In this document: piece by piece, positions 1 to 6,715 of the stretch
Layout: each line of letters opens with the position of its first letter
Numbering within the stretch: position 1 is the first letter of the stretch
Assembly (NCBI GenBank): GCA_944322575.1
Contig: CALUPK010000020.1
Span: forward strand, 1-38,317
DNA length: 38,317 bases
Reading direction: 5' to 3'
Source of the DNA: an uncultured Bacteroidales bacterium
GTDB taxonomy: Bacteria > Bacteroidota > Bacteroidia > Bacteroidales > UBA932
Made by a program: the position numbers and the translations under genes
Notes under the pieces: generated by a model
Database searches by the model: none
What the model was told of the DNA's origin: nothing
The model's input: only the letters and a program-made list of their open reading frames with translations

Positions 1-228
1 TCCCAAATGCTCCTGACAACGCATGACATCAATCTGCTTAACGAAGATTTCATTCGCCGTGACACGATATGGTTTACTGACAAAGACGAACTTGGCGAGA
101 CTAAAATAGTACGCCTCTCATCTTTGGGACTGCATAAAAATCTTTCCCCTTACAATGCCTACAAACAAGGGAAATTAGTAAAGTTGCCGTTCCTTGGCAG
201 TCAATATATCAACTTAAATGACCAATGA
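1..228 (+). CDS. RloA-like AAA/ABC ATPase, C-terminal fragment (5' end outside window)
   Basis: The reading frame is open from base 1 and ends in TGA at 226-228, so only the last 75 residues are present. The fragment begins with a hydrophobic stretch and TTHD, which fits the H-loop (switch histidine) after the D-loop of AAA_15/OLD-like ABC ATPases. It is followed by a tail that reads DTIWFTDKDELGETKI and ends in LPFLGSQY, the usual ending of the RloA/AAA_15 family (COG1106). Its stop overlaps the start of the RloB gene by 11 bases, so the two are translationally coupled. In known loci RloA and RloB sit inside or beside type I restriction-modification operons and are linked to anti-phage defence. 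The ATP-binding half cannot be inspected here, so the family call rests on this tail and on the RloB partner. Confidence 0.72.
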   Translation, partial: SQMLLTTHDINLLNEDFIRRDTIWFTDKDELGETKIVRLSSLGLHKNLSPYNAYKQGKLVKLPFLGSQYINLNDQ

Positions 229-835
229 CATGGGGAGGACAGTAACAAAAAGTATCGCAATCATAGGCGAAGGGGATACAGAATGGTTCTATTTTGATTC
301 TTTGAGGATCGCGTGCCGCTACCCCTTCAAGGTCGCGCCGGATTTTCCTCAGCACAGCGACGTCAATCATATTCTGAAACTGGTCGAATCCTATCTGAAC
401 AGACAATATGATTATATCGTATGCTTGTTTGATATGGACAGACTGCTTCAGTATCCTTCTGAAATGCAGTTATATCAACAGGCAAAGAAAAAGTACCATG
501 CAAAGAAATATGTCGGGAGAGTGATGTTTGTAGAAACGAATCCCTGCACGGAATTTTGGTTCTTGCTTCATTTCCTGCCCACTGTAGTTTACAGACGATA
601 TGAGAGTTACGAACAACTGCTCCCTGAATTGCAAAAATACATGCCGGGCTACGAGAAAACAAAACGATATTTCATACGCACCAACCTCTATAAGTACCTG
701 ACAGAAAACGGTGATTTGGAACGAGCGATGTCAAATTCGGAGAAACTGTGCCAACTCTGCCAAGAATCACCGGAAGATTTGAAAGCATATTCTGAGATAC
801 ATAAGGTCTTAATGCTGCTTAACGAAATAGACTAG
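218..835 (+). CDS. rloB: RloB family TOPRIM-like protein
   Basis: This is a 205-residue RloB-domain protein. The N-terminus has a hydrophobic strand leading into GEGDTEWFYF (residues 17-26), with the conserved Glu18 of a TOPRIM fold. The second acidic motif is CLFDMDRL (69-76), supplying Asp72 and Asp74. NPCTEFWFLLHF (108-119) is a hallmark of RloB and DUF4435 proteins. By family knowledge these are the putative nuclease partners of AAA_15-type ABC ATPases, as in the PARIS AriA/AriB pair or OLD nucleases; nuclease activity here is inferred. The start at 218 lies within the end of the upstream ATPase gene, and an in-frame ATG at 230 is an alternative. The next gene downstream is on the opposite strand 100 bases away. 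The AT-rich composition matches the rest of the left-end island. Confidence 0.85.
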   Translation: MTNDMGRTVTKSIAIIGEGDTEWFYFDSLRIACRYPFKVAPDFPQHSDVNHILKLVESYLNRQYDYIVCLFDMDRLLQYPSEMQLYQQAKKKYHAKKYVGRVMFVETNPCTEFWFLLHFLPTVVYRRYESYEQLLPELQKYMPGYEKTKRYFIRTNLYKYLTENGDLERAMSNSEKLCQLCQESPEDLKAYSEIHKVLMLLNEID

Positions 836-935
836 GATTGTTTATCGTTCAGGTATTTAAAAACACAAGAACAAACGCGCCAAGACTTCGGAAAGACCAC
901 ACCTCACTACTGCCAACCGCAATGGAATATCATCA

Positions 936-3014
936 TTAATTATTCTCTATTTCCTTTAGTCCAAGACGTTTAAGATAGCAGAAAGTGGCATCGTAAAACT
1001 CTGGGAGGCGGGTGGCATCCTCTTTGTTTCCGTATGGAACGCAGATGACCATTCCTTGTCGGGCACGGGTCAAGAGCACCCTGTATGCATTCAACTGATA
1101 CAGCTGATTCATCGGCTGCTTATTTGCACTCCAATTGTTATTTCCGAACTTAAAGTATCTCCAGCCTTTAGGAGTGTAACGCAGATCACCGTCCCAGGCA
1201 ATGCATGTCCAGTCCAGCTCCAGACCTTGAACATCAAATTCCGTTGCCACGTCTTCAAGAAAAAGAGAGGACTTAAGATCATTCCGGTCATCAAGGAACC
1301 AATGAACCACATTGCACTCTCTCTTCACATCTATAGCCAGCGGACGCAGCCTTTCTGCTTTTGATGAAACAACGATTCCGTAACGTTCTGATCCGCGGGC
1401 TTGCTTTCTCAGCCATTTCTTTGCTTCTTCTATATCTCTGGTAAGCACTATCGGATAATTCTCGCGTATCTCGTTGTAAACCGACCGTGCATTCTCCTCC
1501 TCCAAATTCAGCAAATAATGCACAAAGAGCGACAGCTTTTCTGCCCGGAATGAGCGCATAGAGACATTCAGATGAAGCTCCGGAGCATATGTCACATTGG
1601 TGTTTCCTGACAAGATACGTGACACATTGCCCTCCGCGTATTCTTTATCGGTCAGATGGTCAGATATATAAACTTTCCAGTCAGGGAACATTGTGTTGCA
1701 GGCATTAATCCATTCCGCAATACCAGCCTCCCCGTTGTGGATTTCCTGCCCGCCCCCGACCAGACACACTATCACGGCCCAGTCTTTCCGCAGATTCAAT
1801 GACCAGATAAGGAATTCTGCCTCGGACATAGGAAAATCCGGAACTTTCCGTTTATTTCCATAGCTGCCTCCACGTGCGAGCCAATCAGCTAACTTCGCAT
1901 GATTCCATGACCTTTGCGCCTCATCAAAAATCGCTATGTGCTCAATTTCCGCAAAACCCGAATCTTCTTCAGCGAGTGTTACGGATTCGTCTATCTCAAG
2001 TTTACCATTCCGGATAGGAGTTTTTATCTTGTTCAGCATCTGCTCGCGATAATTGTAAATCTCCTGTATGAAACGTTTCACTTCCCTCCTTGCGTCTGTA
2101 AGATTTCCTCCGTCGCGTATCTTCTTATCCCGTGCCAGCGCCTCTGTCAGCACCTTGACTAACGGTCCGTTGCCGGAAAGGTATACAGCAAGACTTTCCC
2201 TCCTGTCATCTTCACTGATTTTCTTAGACTGTTCTATTGCCACATTTAGCCCCACCAAGGTTTTTCCCGCACCGGGCACACCTGTTACAAAGCAGATACT
2301 CTTCTCTTTATTATCATGACTTTTGTGTATTATATCCAAAATATAATCCGTAGTCTCTTTTAAAGATTTACCGGAGGCTTCTTTTCTGGTTATAGATTCT
2401 ACGGAGTGATTCATGTATAATGCCATAGCCGCTTCTATTATGGTCGGCGTAGGCTCATACCGGCTAATGCTCCATCGGTCAATATTCAACGGTTTTAATT
2501 GAGAATACGACTCGTGAATGACTACATCCCTGATAATTTTACCCAGACTGTGACTGTTCGAAAGGAAAGGATTATAAATCCTGTCATGGTATCTCGACGC
2601 TTCCAGCACGTCAGTATACTCATCTGCTTCTGTTGCTACCAGAATCGGAACAATTGGAGCATCATGACTCTCCTTATGGAAATTCTTCAAGTCAAGTGCA
2701 TAGTCCATAACCTGCTCCATATCCATCTGCAGATACTTGGACTGCCCTGCCTTGAACTCTATACAAAAGATGATGTCCCGTAAAAGCAGCACAACATCCA
2801 CCCGCTTACCTAAGCGAGGAATTGTATATTCAAATATTATTTCTGCATTCTCATTTTTCCACTCCTCCAGAATATCTTTCATTAGGCCTATCTCTTCTTC
2901 CCATGCTTTCACCTGCGGGGGCTCATTTCCTCCATAAAAAGTCAGCTTCCGCAATATAGAATCTGAAGGTTCGCGAATAAATTCTGCTGCTCTGTTCTGA
3001 TAATAACTATTCAT
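936..3014 (-). CDS. PD-(D/E)xK nuclease-DUF2075 (Schlafen group 3) helicase fusion
   Basis: This is a 692-residue protein. Residues about 55-95 carry a restriction-endonuclease-like core: GKRVDVVLL supplies Asp73 and FCIEFKAG supplies Glu86 and Lys88. A DUF2075 helicase domain follows, with Walker A GVPGAGKT (245-252), Walker B IAIFDEAQ (Asp364, Glu365) and a superfamily 1 motif VI-like LLTRARQG (647-654). It probably binds and unwinds or translocates on nucleic acid while the N-terminal domain cuts it. Nuclease-helicase fusions of this sort are frequent in defence islands, and its neighbours (RloAB and a TAC operon) point the same way. The ATG at 3014 was chosen because the longer frame would begin with TTG; a TATTTTTG box ends 21 bases upstream. 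The specific substrate cannot be read from the sequence. Confidence 0.82.
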   Translation of the reverse strand: MNSYYQNRAAEFIREPSDSILRKLTFYGGNEPPQVKAWEEEIGLMKDILEEWKNENAEIIFEYTIPRLGKRVDVVLLLRDIIFCIEFKAGQSKYLQMDMEQVMDYALDLKNFHKESHDAPIVPILVATEADEYTDVLEASRYHDRIYNPFLSNSHSLGKIIRDVVIHESYSQLKPLNIDRWSISRYEPTPTIIEAAMALYMNHSVESITRKEASGKSLKETTDYILDIIHKSHDNKEKSICFVTGVPGAGKTLVGLNVAIEQSKKISEDDRRESLAVYLSGNGPLVKVLTEALARDKKIRDGGNLTDARREVKRFIQEIYNYREQMLNKIKTPIRNGKLEIDESVTLAEEDSGFAEIEHIAIFDEAQRSWNHAKLADWLARGGSYGNKRKVPDFPMSEAEFLIWSLNLRKDWAVIVCLVGGGQEIHNGEAGIAEWINACNTMFPDWKVYISDHLTDKEYAEGNVSRILSGNTNVTYAPELHLNVSMRSFRAEKLSLFVHYLLNLEEENARSVYNEIRENYPIVLTRDIEEAKKWLRKQARGSERYGIVVSSKAERLRPLAIDVKRECNVVHWFLDDRNDLKSSLFLEDVATEFDVQGLELDWTCIAWDGDLRYTPKGWRYFKFGNNNWSANKQPMNQLYQLNAYRVLLTRARQGMVICVPYGNKEDATRLPEFYDATFCYLKRLGLKEIENN

Positions 3015-3035
3015 GTATTTTAAATGCAAACACTA

Positions 3036-3043
3036 CAAAAATA
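3036..3043 (-). promoter_or_regulatory. Putative -7 box for the nuclease-helicase gene
   Basis: On the minus strand the sequence is TATTTTTG, matching the Bacteroidota -7 consensus TAnnTTTG, and it lies 21 bases before the ATG at 3014. No TTTG -33 box is present at the usual 19-21 base spacing, so this is moderate evidence only. Confidence 0.4.
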
Positions 3044-3112
3044 CACAAAACCTTAATATGCAGCATTGACCGTTAGACAAATTGCACCCAGAACAATTAA
3101 AACATACCTGCA

Positions 3113-3559
3113 TTATACAAGTGAATCATCAGTCAAACTGGCAATCAACCTATTTATATCCAGCATCGGCAAAGGATATTTGGCAAGAGGTGTTCCGGCT
3201 GTCTTTGCGATGAGTATCCCCCGCATAGTTCCTACAGCAACGCTCAGAAGATGAGGCATAATGCGGGTTATCGTTACGCTGTTGTCTTTGGCATTGACCT
3301 GTATAAAGCGTTTCAAATCGACTACAGAGAACTTGAACCGGCATACACATTCCAGCACATCTTCGGAATGAACCGCATATTTTACTCCGAAATCCAAAGT
3401 AATTTCGTCCGTCTCCTCAGCATAATCTACCTTGTTCGAGAATCCGATCTGAATATCTTCTGACCTAAAAGCATTTCCTATTCCGGCTGAAGACATCATA
3501 AACATGATCTCATCAACGGATACCAACCTCATCTGCAACACGATATTATTTTCCGACAT
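3113..3559 (-). CDS. SecB-like chaperone of a toxin-antitoxin-chaperone (TAC) operon
   Basis: This is a 148-residue protein with a SecB-like layout. Its N-terminal half consists of alternating beta strands (residues about 7-90, with EITLDFGVKYAV and CRFKFSVV). A helix-turn region follows in which the spacing I-x-P-x-L and T-x-R (RIMPHLLSVAVGTMRGIL, 99-116) leads to a proline-rich YPLPMLD (128-134), as in the SecB C-terminal segment. SecB-like TAC chaperones such as mycobacterial Rv1957 and CmdC bind the antitoxin tail and control its stability. The gene is last of three tightly spaced minus-strand genes, 5 bases after the HTH antitoxin. No secA or general export gene is nearby, so a role as a dedicated TA chaperone fits better than housekeeping SecB. 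The assignment is by pattern and context, not by alignment. Confidence 0.7.
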   Translation of the reverse strand: MSENNIVLQMRLVSVDEIMFMMSSAGIGNAFRSEDIQIGFSNKVDYAEETDEITLDFGVKYAVHSEDVLECVCRFKFSVVDLKRFIQVNAKDNSVTITRIMPHLLSVAVGTMRGILIAKTAGTPLAKYPLPMLDINRLIASLTDDSLV

Positions 3560-3564
3560 AGCCG

Positions 3565-3960
3565 TTAATTTTTATATTCATACTTCCCTGAACGTTTTTC
3601 AGCTTTAAACGTATACTTCCCGTCACGCGCATCAGCTGGACAAACATATAAAAAGGCGGAATAAGAGACCATACTCTGCTCACTGGCCTCCGGGACTTTA
3701 ACTACAGGCTCCCCAAGAACCGCAGATATTTTAGCCAAAGTATTAGTCGTGAAGCCACGTGTCCCGCTCAGCCATCTTGAGACCTCCGACTCTCGTTTTC
3801 CCATCAGAGCAGCAAATTCTCTCTGCGTCATACCCTTCTTCTTGATAAGATCATATATGCGATTTGCGATATCGATATTGAGCCTCACTTCATTTCTTAT
3901 CTCAGGATCAACGCGCTCAAGATATTTTTCAAACAGATTATTCGCTTTATCGTCAACCAT
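3565..3960 (-). CDS. XRE/HigA-type HTH antitoxin with C-terminal chaperone-addiction-like tail
   Basis: This is a 131-residue protein. An acidic N-terminal helix precedes a clear XRE helix-turn-helix at about residues 35-86, with MTQREFAALMGKRESEVSRW (44-63) as the recognition core and LAKISAVLGEP closing the domain. Most HigA antitoxins stop near this point, but this one runs on for about 45 residues, including a hydrophobic patch YSAFLYV (100-106) and an aromatic, lysine-rich end. In TAC systems such an extension is the chaperone-addiction (ChAD) segment recognised by the SecB-like partner. The gene lies between the toxin gene (51-base gap) and the SecB-like gene (5-base gap). It probably neutralises the toxin and represses the operon promoter at 4498-4528. 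Confidence 0.8.
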   Translation of the reverse strand: MVDDKANNLFEKYLERVDPEIRNEVRLNIDIANRIYDLIKKKGMTQREFAALMGKRESEVSRWLSGTRGFTTNTLAKISAVLGEPVVKVPEASEQSMVSYSAFLYVCPADARDGKYTFKAEKRSGKYEYKN

Positions 3961-4011
3961 AACTAACTACTAATTTTATATATCGATATTTTCAATTACT
4001 TCTTTTATTGC

Positions 4012-4479
4012 TCATTTATCATCAATAGTTTTCCTTATTCTTTTCAACTCTTTTGTTATTATCCTGTCTATTATCCTTAAATCATTCACACATTTGTTCA
4101 GCCACACATCATCTTCATATTTTTGTAAAGTTGACACACCGCCATTACCTAAGATCAATATTTTTTCAGAATATCTCAGGCAAGAAAGCCTCATCTTACC
4201 TATCTTTTTATCTATCTTGTTATTTGATGAAATAAATAAAGGCAAGGCTTTAATCCGCCTTCCTTCGGGCCGAAAAAGATTTTCTCTGGCCCCGACCTCT
4301 CTGATTTTATCTACGGCTGAGACTATTGCATCAAAGAACTTTCTCAACTGTGGTTCTTTTCGAGCACCATTAATCTTTAGAAACTTCTCAAACTCAGAGT
4401 CTTCTTCTCCATCATACTTTGGAGAATAAATCTCGATCTCTTCACTGTCCGTTCTCAGTATCTGAATCAAACGCCCCAT
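4012..4479 (-). CDS. Putative RelE/HigB-fold toxin of the TAC operon
   Basis: This is a 155-residue basic protein at the head of the operon. The core has features of a RelE/ParE/HigB toxin: two amphipathic helices (about 31-66), then NLFRPEGRRIKALPLF (67-82), and a beta pair MRLSCLRYSEKILILGNGG (95-113), followed by a C-terminal lysine/arginine-rich helix. Family members cleave mRNA on the ribosome; that activity is inferred here because I see no motif that proves it. The frame is open for 20 more codons upstream to an ATG at 4539, but the promoter boxes lie at 4498-4528, so the start at 4479 is preferred. Toxin-first order followed by HTH antitoxin and SecB-like chaperone is the known order in mycobacterial HigB-HigA-Rv1957. 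Confidence 0.65.
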   Translation of the reverse strand: MGRLIQILRTDSEEIEIYSPKYDGEEDSEFEKFLKINGARKEPQLRKFFDAIVSAVDKIREVGARENLFRPEGRRIKALPLFISSNNKIDKKIGKMRLSCLRYSEKILILGNGGVSTLQKYEDDVWLNKCVNDLRIIDRIITKELKRIRKTIDDK

Positions 4480-4497
4480 GATTTCTCTTCTTTGACA

Positions 4498-4528
4498 CAA
4501 ATATATGCCATTTCTTTGAGAACTCAAA
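4498..4528 (-). promoter_or_regulatory. TAC operon promoter (-33 TTTG, 19-base spacer, -7 TATATTTG)
   Basis: On the minus strand TTTG at 4528-4525 is followed after exactly 19 bases by TATATTTG at 4505-4498. This matches both boxes and the spacing of the Bacteroidota housekeeping promoter (TTTG, 19-21 bases, TAnnTTTG). Transcription would begin about a dozen bases before the ATG at 4479, and the upstream in-frame ATG at 4539 would not be transcribed. The short leader leaves little room beyond the promoter itself for an operator, so autoregulation by the antitoxin would have to overlap the core promoter. Confidence 0.72.
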
Positions 4529-4591
4529 ATAAAGTTCATTTTTTTGTTAAGTCAGTATGATTTTCACTAAGCGACATTTCCGTACTGCTGA

Positions 4592-4826
4592 CAGTCTGTA
4601 ATTGACCGTTTAGGGTATCCGGCCATAAAAAATGGTTACGCGGTTATGCTGATAACAGACTGAACAGTGCGCCTGGACATGTATTCTCTTAAATGCGCCT
4701 TAGAAGCGTTGTGGCAAGGGCAGTCTGCGGTCAGCACATTTTCTCCATGATGAGTCTGTAAATCGCACACCTGACGTAAGTTTCTATGTAATAGAAAAAA
4801 ACGTAAAACTGGGTATGAACAGACTG
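4592..4826. repeat. Cluster of CAGTCTG/CAGACTG heptamers in both orientations
   Basis: Perfect CAGTCTG occurs at 4592-4598 and 4722-4728. Its reverse complement CAGACTG occurs at 4656-4662 and 4820-4826. A one-base variant GAGTCTG lies at 4752-4758. Some copies share longer context: AGTCTGTAA follows at both 4592 and 4752, and CAGACTG is followed within a few bases by CAGT at both 4656 and 4820. The last copy overlaps the palindrome ACTGCGCAGT at 4823-4832. The function is unknown; possible readings are a protein-binding array or decayed mobile-element ends. Confidence 0.55.
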
Positions 4827-4896
4827 CGCAGTATGTAAGTAAATTCAGTTCTTTCAGATCCAGTGTTTAATACGTTAAGCAATAACAGCATATTTT

Positions 4897-4914
4897 TGCT
4901 TTTTGCAAAAAGCA
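4897..4914. repeat. 18-base perfect palindrome
   Basis: TGCTTTTTGCAAAAAGCA reads the same on both strands and lies 21 bases after the vsr stop codon. It lacks the GC-rich stem and trailing T-run of a normal terminator. It could be a dimeric protein site or a weak hairpin at the end of the vsr transcript. Confidence 0.5.
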
Positions 4915-4935
4915 TTTCCAAAAATTCTCCAAAGT

Positions 4936-5457
4936 TTACGTCTCCGCCACCATCTTCCCATCGCCTCCGTCCTCCTCCCCGCGGACCGGATACACCAAAG
5001 CCTGCGAAGGTCCGTTCCCGACCTCCCGGTCCGCCAGATAGATGTGATAGAGGGTCTGCTCGAGCGACTCGAGGGTACGCCGGCGGAGAGCGGCGGGCCT
5101 GAGGCTGCACTCCCAGATGACTATGGTGTGCCAGCCGAGACGGGCGAGAGCCTGGTAGTCGCGGCGGTCGCGCTCGCGGTTGCGCTCTATCTTCGTGCGC
5201 CAGAAGTCGATGTTGGTCTTGGGGAGGCGGAAGTAGCGGCAGCCTTCGTGGCCGTGCCAGAAGCAGCCGTTGACGAAGATGCAGGTGCGGTACTTGCGCA
5301 GGACGATGTCGGGGTGGCCGGGCAGGCGCGGATGGTTGAGCCGGTAGCGGAAGCCGCGGGAGTGCAGCCAGCGCCGGACGGTCATCTCGGGCTTGGTGTC
5401 AGCCGAACGGATGGCCGCCATGTTCTTATGCCGCTGCTGAGGGGACATCGTATCCAT
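4936..5457 (-). CDS. vsr: Very short patch repair (Vsr) mismatch endonuclease
   Basis: Vsr nicks beside the T of T:G mismatches that arise by deamination of 5-methylcytosine. This 173-residue protein shows the family core: SADTKPEMTVRRWL (18-31), LPGHPDIVL with catalytic Asp50, GCFWHGHEGC supplying zinc ligands Cys65, His70 and Cys73, and WEC with Cys117. FWRTKIERNRERD (85-97) is the conserved helix. The ATG at 5457 gives the usual N-terminus MSPQQRHKNM after three residues; longer upstream extensions in frame carry no Vsr sequence. The C-terminal tail past residue 145 is longer than in the E. coli enzyme. No cytosine methyltransferase gene lies in the window, so its partner must be elsewhere or missing. 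The composition is GC-rich like the genes to its right. Confidence 0.93.
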   Translation of the reverse strand: MDTMSPQQRHKNMAAIRSADTKPEMTVRRWLHSRGFRYRLNHPRLPGHPDIVLRKYRTCIFVNGCFWHGHEGCRYFRLPKTNIDFWRTKIERNRERDRRDYQALARLGWHTIVIWECSLRPAALRRRTLESLEQTLYHIYLADREVGNGPSQALVYPVRGEEDGGDGKMVAET

Positions 5458-5482
5458 ACAGCGCGAATTTAGTAAATTTTCG

Positions 5483-5490
5483 TAAATTTG
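5483..5490 (+). promoter_or_regulatory. Putative -7 box for the MFS gene
   Basis: TAAATTTG matches TAnnTTTG and ends 25 bases before the ATG at 5516. It lies in the 58-base divergent gap between vsr and the MFS gene. No -33 box is found at the correct distance. Confidence 0.4.
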
Positions 5491-5515
5491 AAGGACGAAC
5501 CAAACAGTACTCCGG

Positions 5516-6715
5516 ATGGCCAGACTCTCAACCCTCAGACCCGACCAGGGCATCCCCGCCTCCACCCTGCTGATGATGTCGGCAGTGGCGGGCCTGACCG
5601 TGGCCAACCTCTACTACAACCAGCCGCTGCTCGAGGACATCCGCACCGACTTAGCCTGCAGCGGCACCCTCGCCAACCTCATCACAGTGGTCACCCAGGC
5701 CGGTTACGCCCTCGGACTCCTGCTCATCGTCCCCATGGCCGACATGTGGTCCAGGCGCAGGATAGTGCTGACCATCATGAGCATAGCCGCCCTCATGTCG
5801 GCAGCCATAGCCGCCTCGCACAGCATCTGGACCGTACTGGCGGCCTCGCTCGGTCTCGGAGTATGCTCGGTCATCCCCCAGATATTCATCCCGATAGCCG
5901 GCCAGTTCTCGGAGCCGGAGCACAAGTCCCGCAACATGGGCTACGTCCTCTCGGGCCTGCTCACCGGCATCCTCGGTGCCCGGGTCATCAGCGGCTATGT
6001 AGGCCAATGGGCCGGATGGCGCACGATGTTCATAGCGGCAGCCGTCCTGATGCTGCTCTGCTTAGTCCTCACCCTGAGGATGCTGCCCCGTATGCCGGGT
6101 ACTTTCAGCGGCACATACGGAAGCCTGATCAAAAGTGTCTGGAAAATATTCGCGACCCATCCCCGCATGCGTCTGTACGCCTTCCGCGGCGCCTGCACCT
6201 TCGGCAGCATGATGAGCATCTGGGCCTGCATGGCCTTTCACCTGGCCGGAGAGCCTTTCCATGCCGGCAGCCGCACCGTAGGCCTGCTCGGACTCTGCGG
6301 AGTGGTCGGCGCCATAGCGGCCAGCGGCATTGGCCGATACGTCCCGCGCCTCGGCATCAGACGGATGACCGCCATCGGAGCCATCCTCCAGCTCGCGGCC
6401 TGGACAGCAGCAGCCACCCTCGGCCACACCTACACAGGCATTATCGCCGCCATCATCCTCCTCGAGCTCGGCGCCCAGTTCATGCAGCTGAGCAACCAGA
6501 GCGGCTGCCTGCAGGCCGTTCCCGACGCCTCGAACCGGGCCAACACCATCTTCATGACCTCCCTCTTCCTCGGCGGCAGCCTCGCGACCCTGCTCTCGGG
6601 CATCGGCTGGCGGCTCGCAGGCTGGACCGGCGTCTGCATCACCGGAGTCATATTCTCCGCAACAGCCCTCAGTACGGTCTTCTGCAAAAATCAGACATTG
6701 CCCAGATGCACATAA
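5516..6715 (+). CDS. MFS transporter, drug or metabolite efflux type
   Basis: This is a 399-residue integral membrane protein with about 12 hydrophobic segments. The N-terminal signature ANLYYNQPLL (29-38) is typical of the YgaY/YnfM-like branch of the major facilitator superfamily. The MFS motif A region appears as MADMWSRRRIVL (73-84), between the second and third membrane segments. GWRTMFIAAAVLMLL marks the sixth segment, and the second half starts after the basic loop near residue 200. It probably exports small molecules using the proton gradient, but the substrate cannot be told. The gene is divergent from vsr. Its 3' end overlaps the radical SAM gene tail-to-tail by 25 bases, leaving no space for a terminator between them. 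Confidence 0.88.
   Translation: MARLSTLRPDQGIPASTLLMMSAVAGLTVANLYYNQPLLEDIRTDLACSGTLANLITVVTQAGYALGLLLIVPMADMWSRRRIVLTIMSIAALMSAAIAASHSIWTVLAASLGLGVCSVIPQIFIPIAGQFSEPEHKSRNMGYVLSGLLTGILGARVISGYVGQWAGWRTMFIAAAVLMLLCLVLTLRMLPRMPGTFSGTYGSLIKSVWKIFATHPRMRLYAFRGACTFGSMMSIWACMAFHLAGEPFHAGSRTVGLLGLCGVVGAIAASGIGRYVPRLGIRRMTAIGAILQLAAWTAAATLGHTYTGIIAAIILLELGAQFMQLSNQSGCLQAVPDASNRANTIFMTSLFLGGSLATLLSGIGWRLAGWTGVCITGVIFSATALSTVFCKNQTLPRCT

Larger units (their letters stand above)
4540..4935. other. Gene-free junction between defence island and core region
   Basis: About 400 bases hold no credible coding frame, tRNA or insertion sequence. The stretch contains a cluster of short CAGTCTG/CAGACTG repeats and an 18-base perfect palindrome, both listed separately. 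Composition shifts here from AT-rich on the left to GC-rich from about 4935 rightward. It is therefore a candidate boundary of the acquired segment, although no paired direct repeat or integrase could be found to prove that. Confidence 0.5.

Noticed and set aside
1-835. Assignment as a PARIS (AriA/AriB) system
   Set aside because: AriB has DUF4435; this partner shows the RloB pattern, and only the end of the ATPase is visible, so the more general RloAB name is used.
3015-3029. TTG start for the nuclease-helicase
   Set aside because: An ATG five codons later is present and better placed relative to the promoter box.
4480-4539. Longer toxin reading frame starting at 4539
   Set aside because: The promoter boxes at 4498-4528 fall inside this segment, so it should not be transcribed.
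4897-4914. Palindrome considered as the vsr terminator
   Set aside because: The arms are AT-rich, there is no spacer loop, and no T-run follows on the minus strand.
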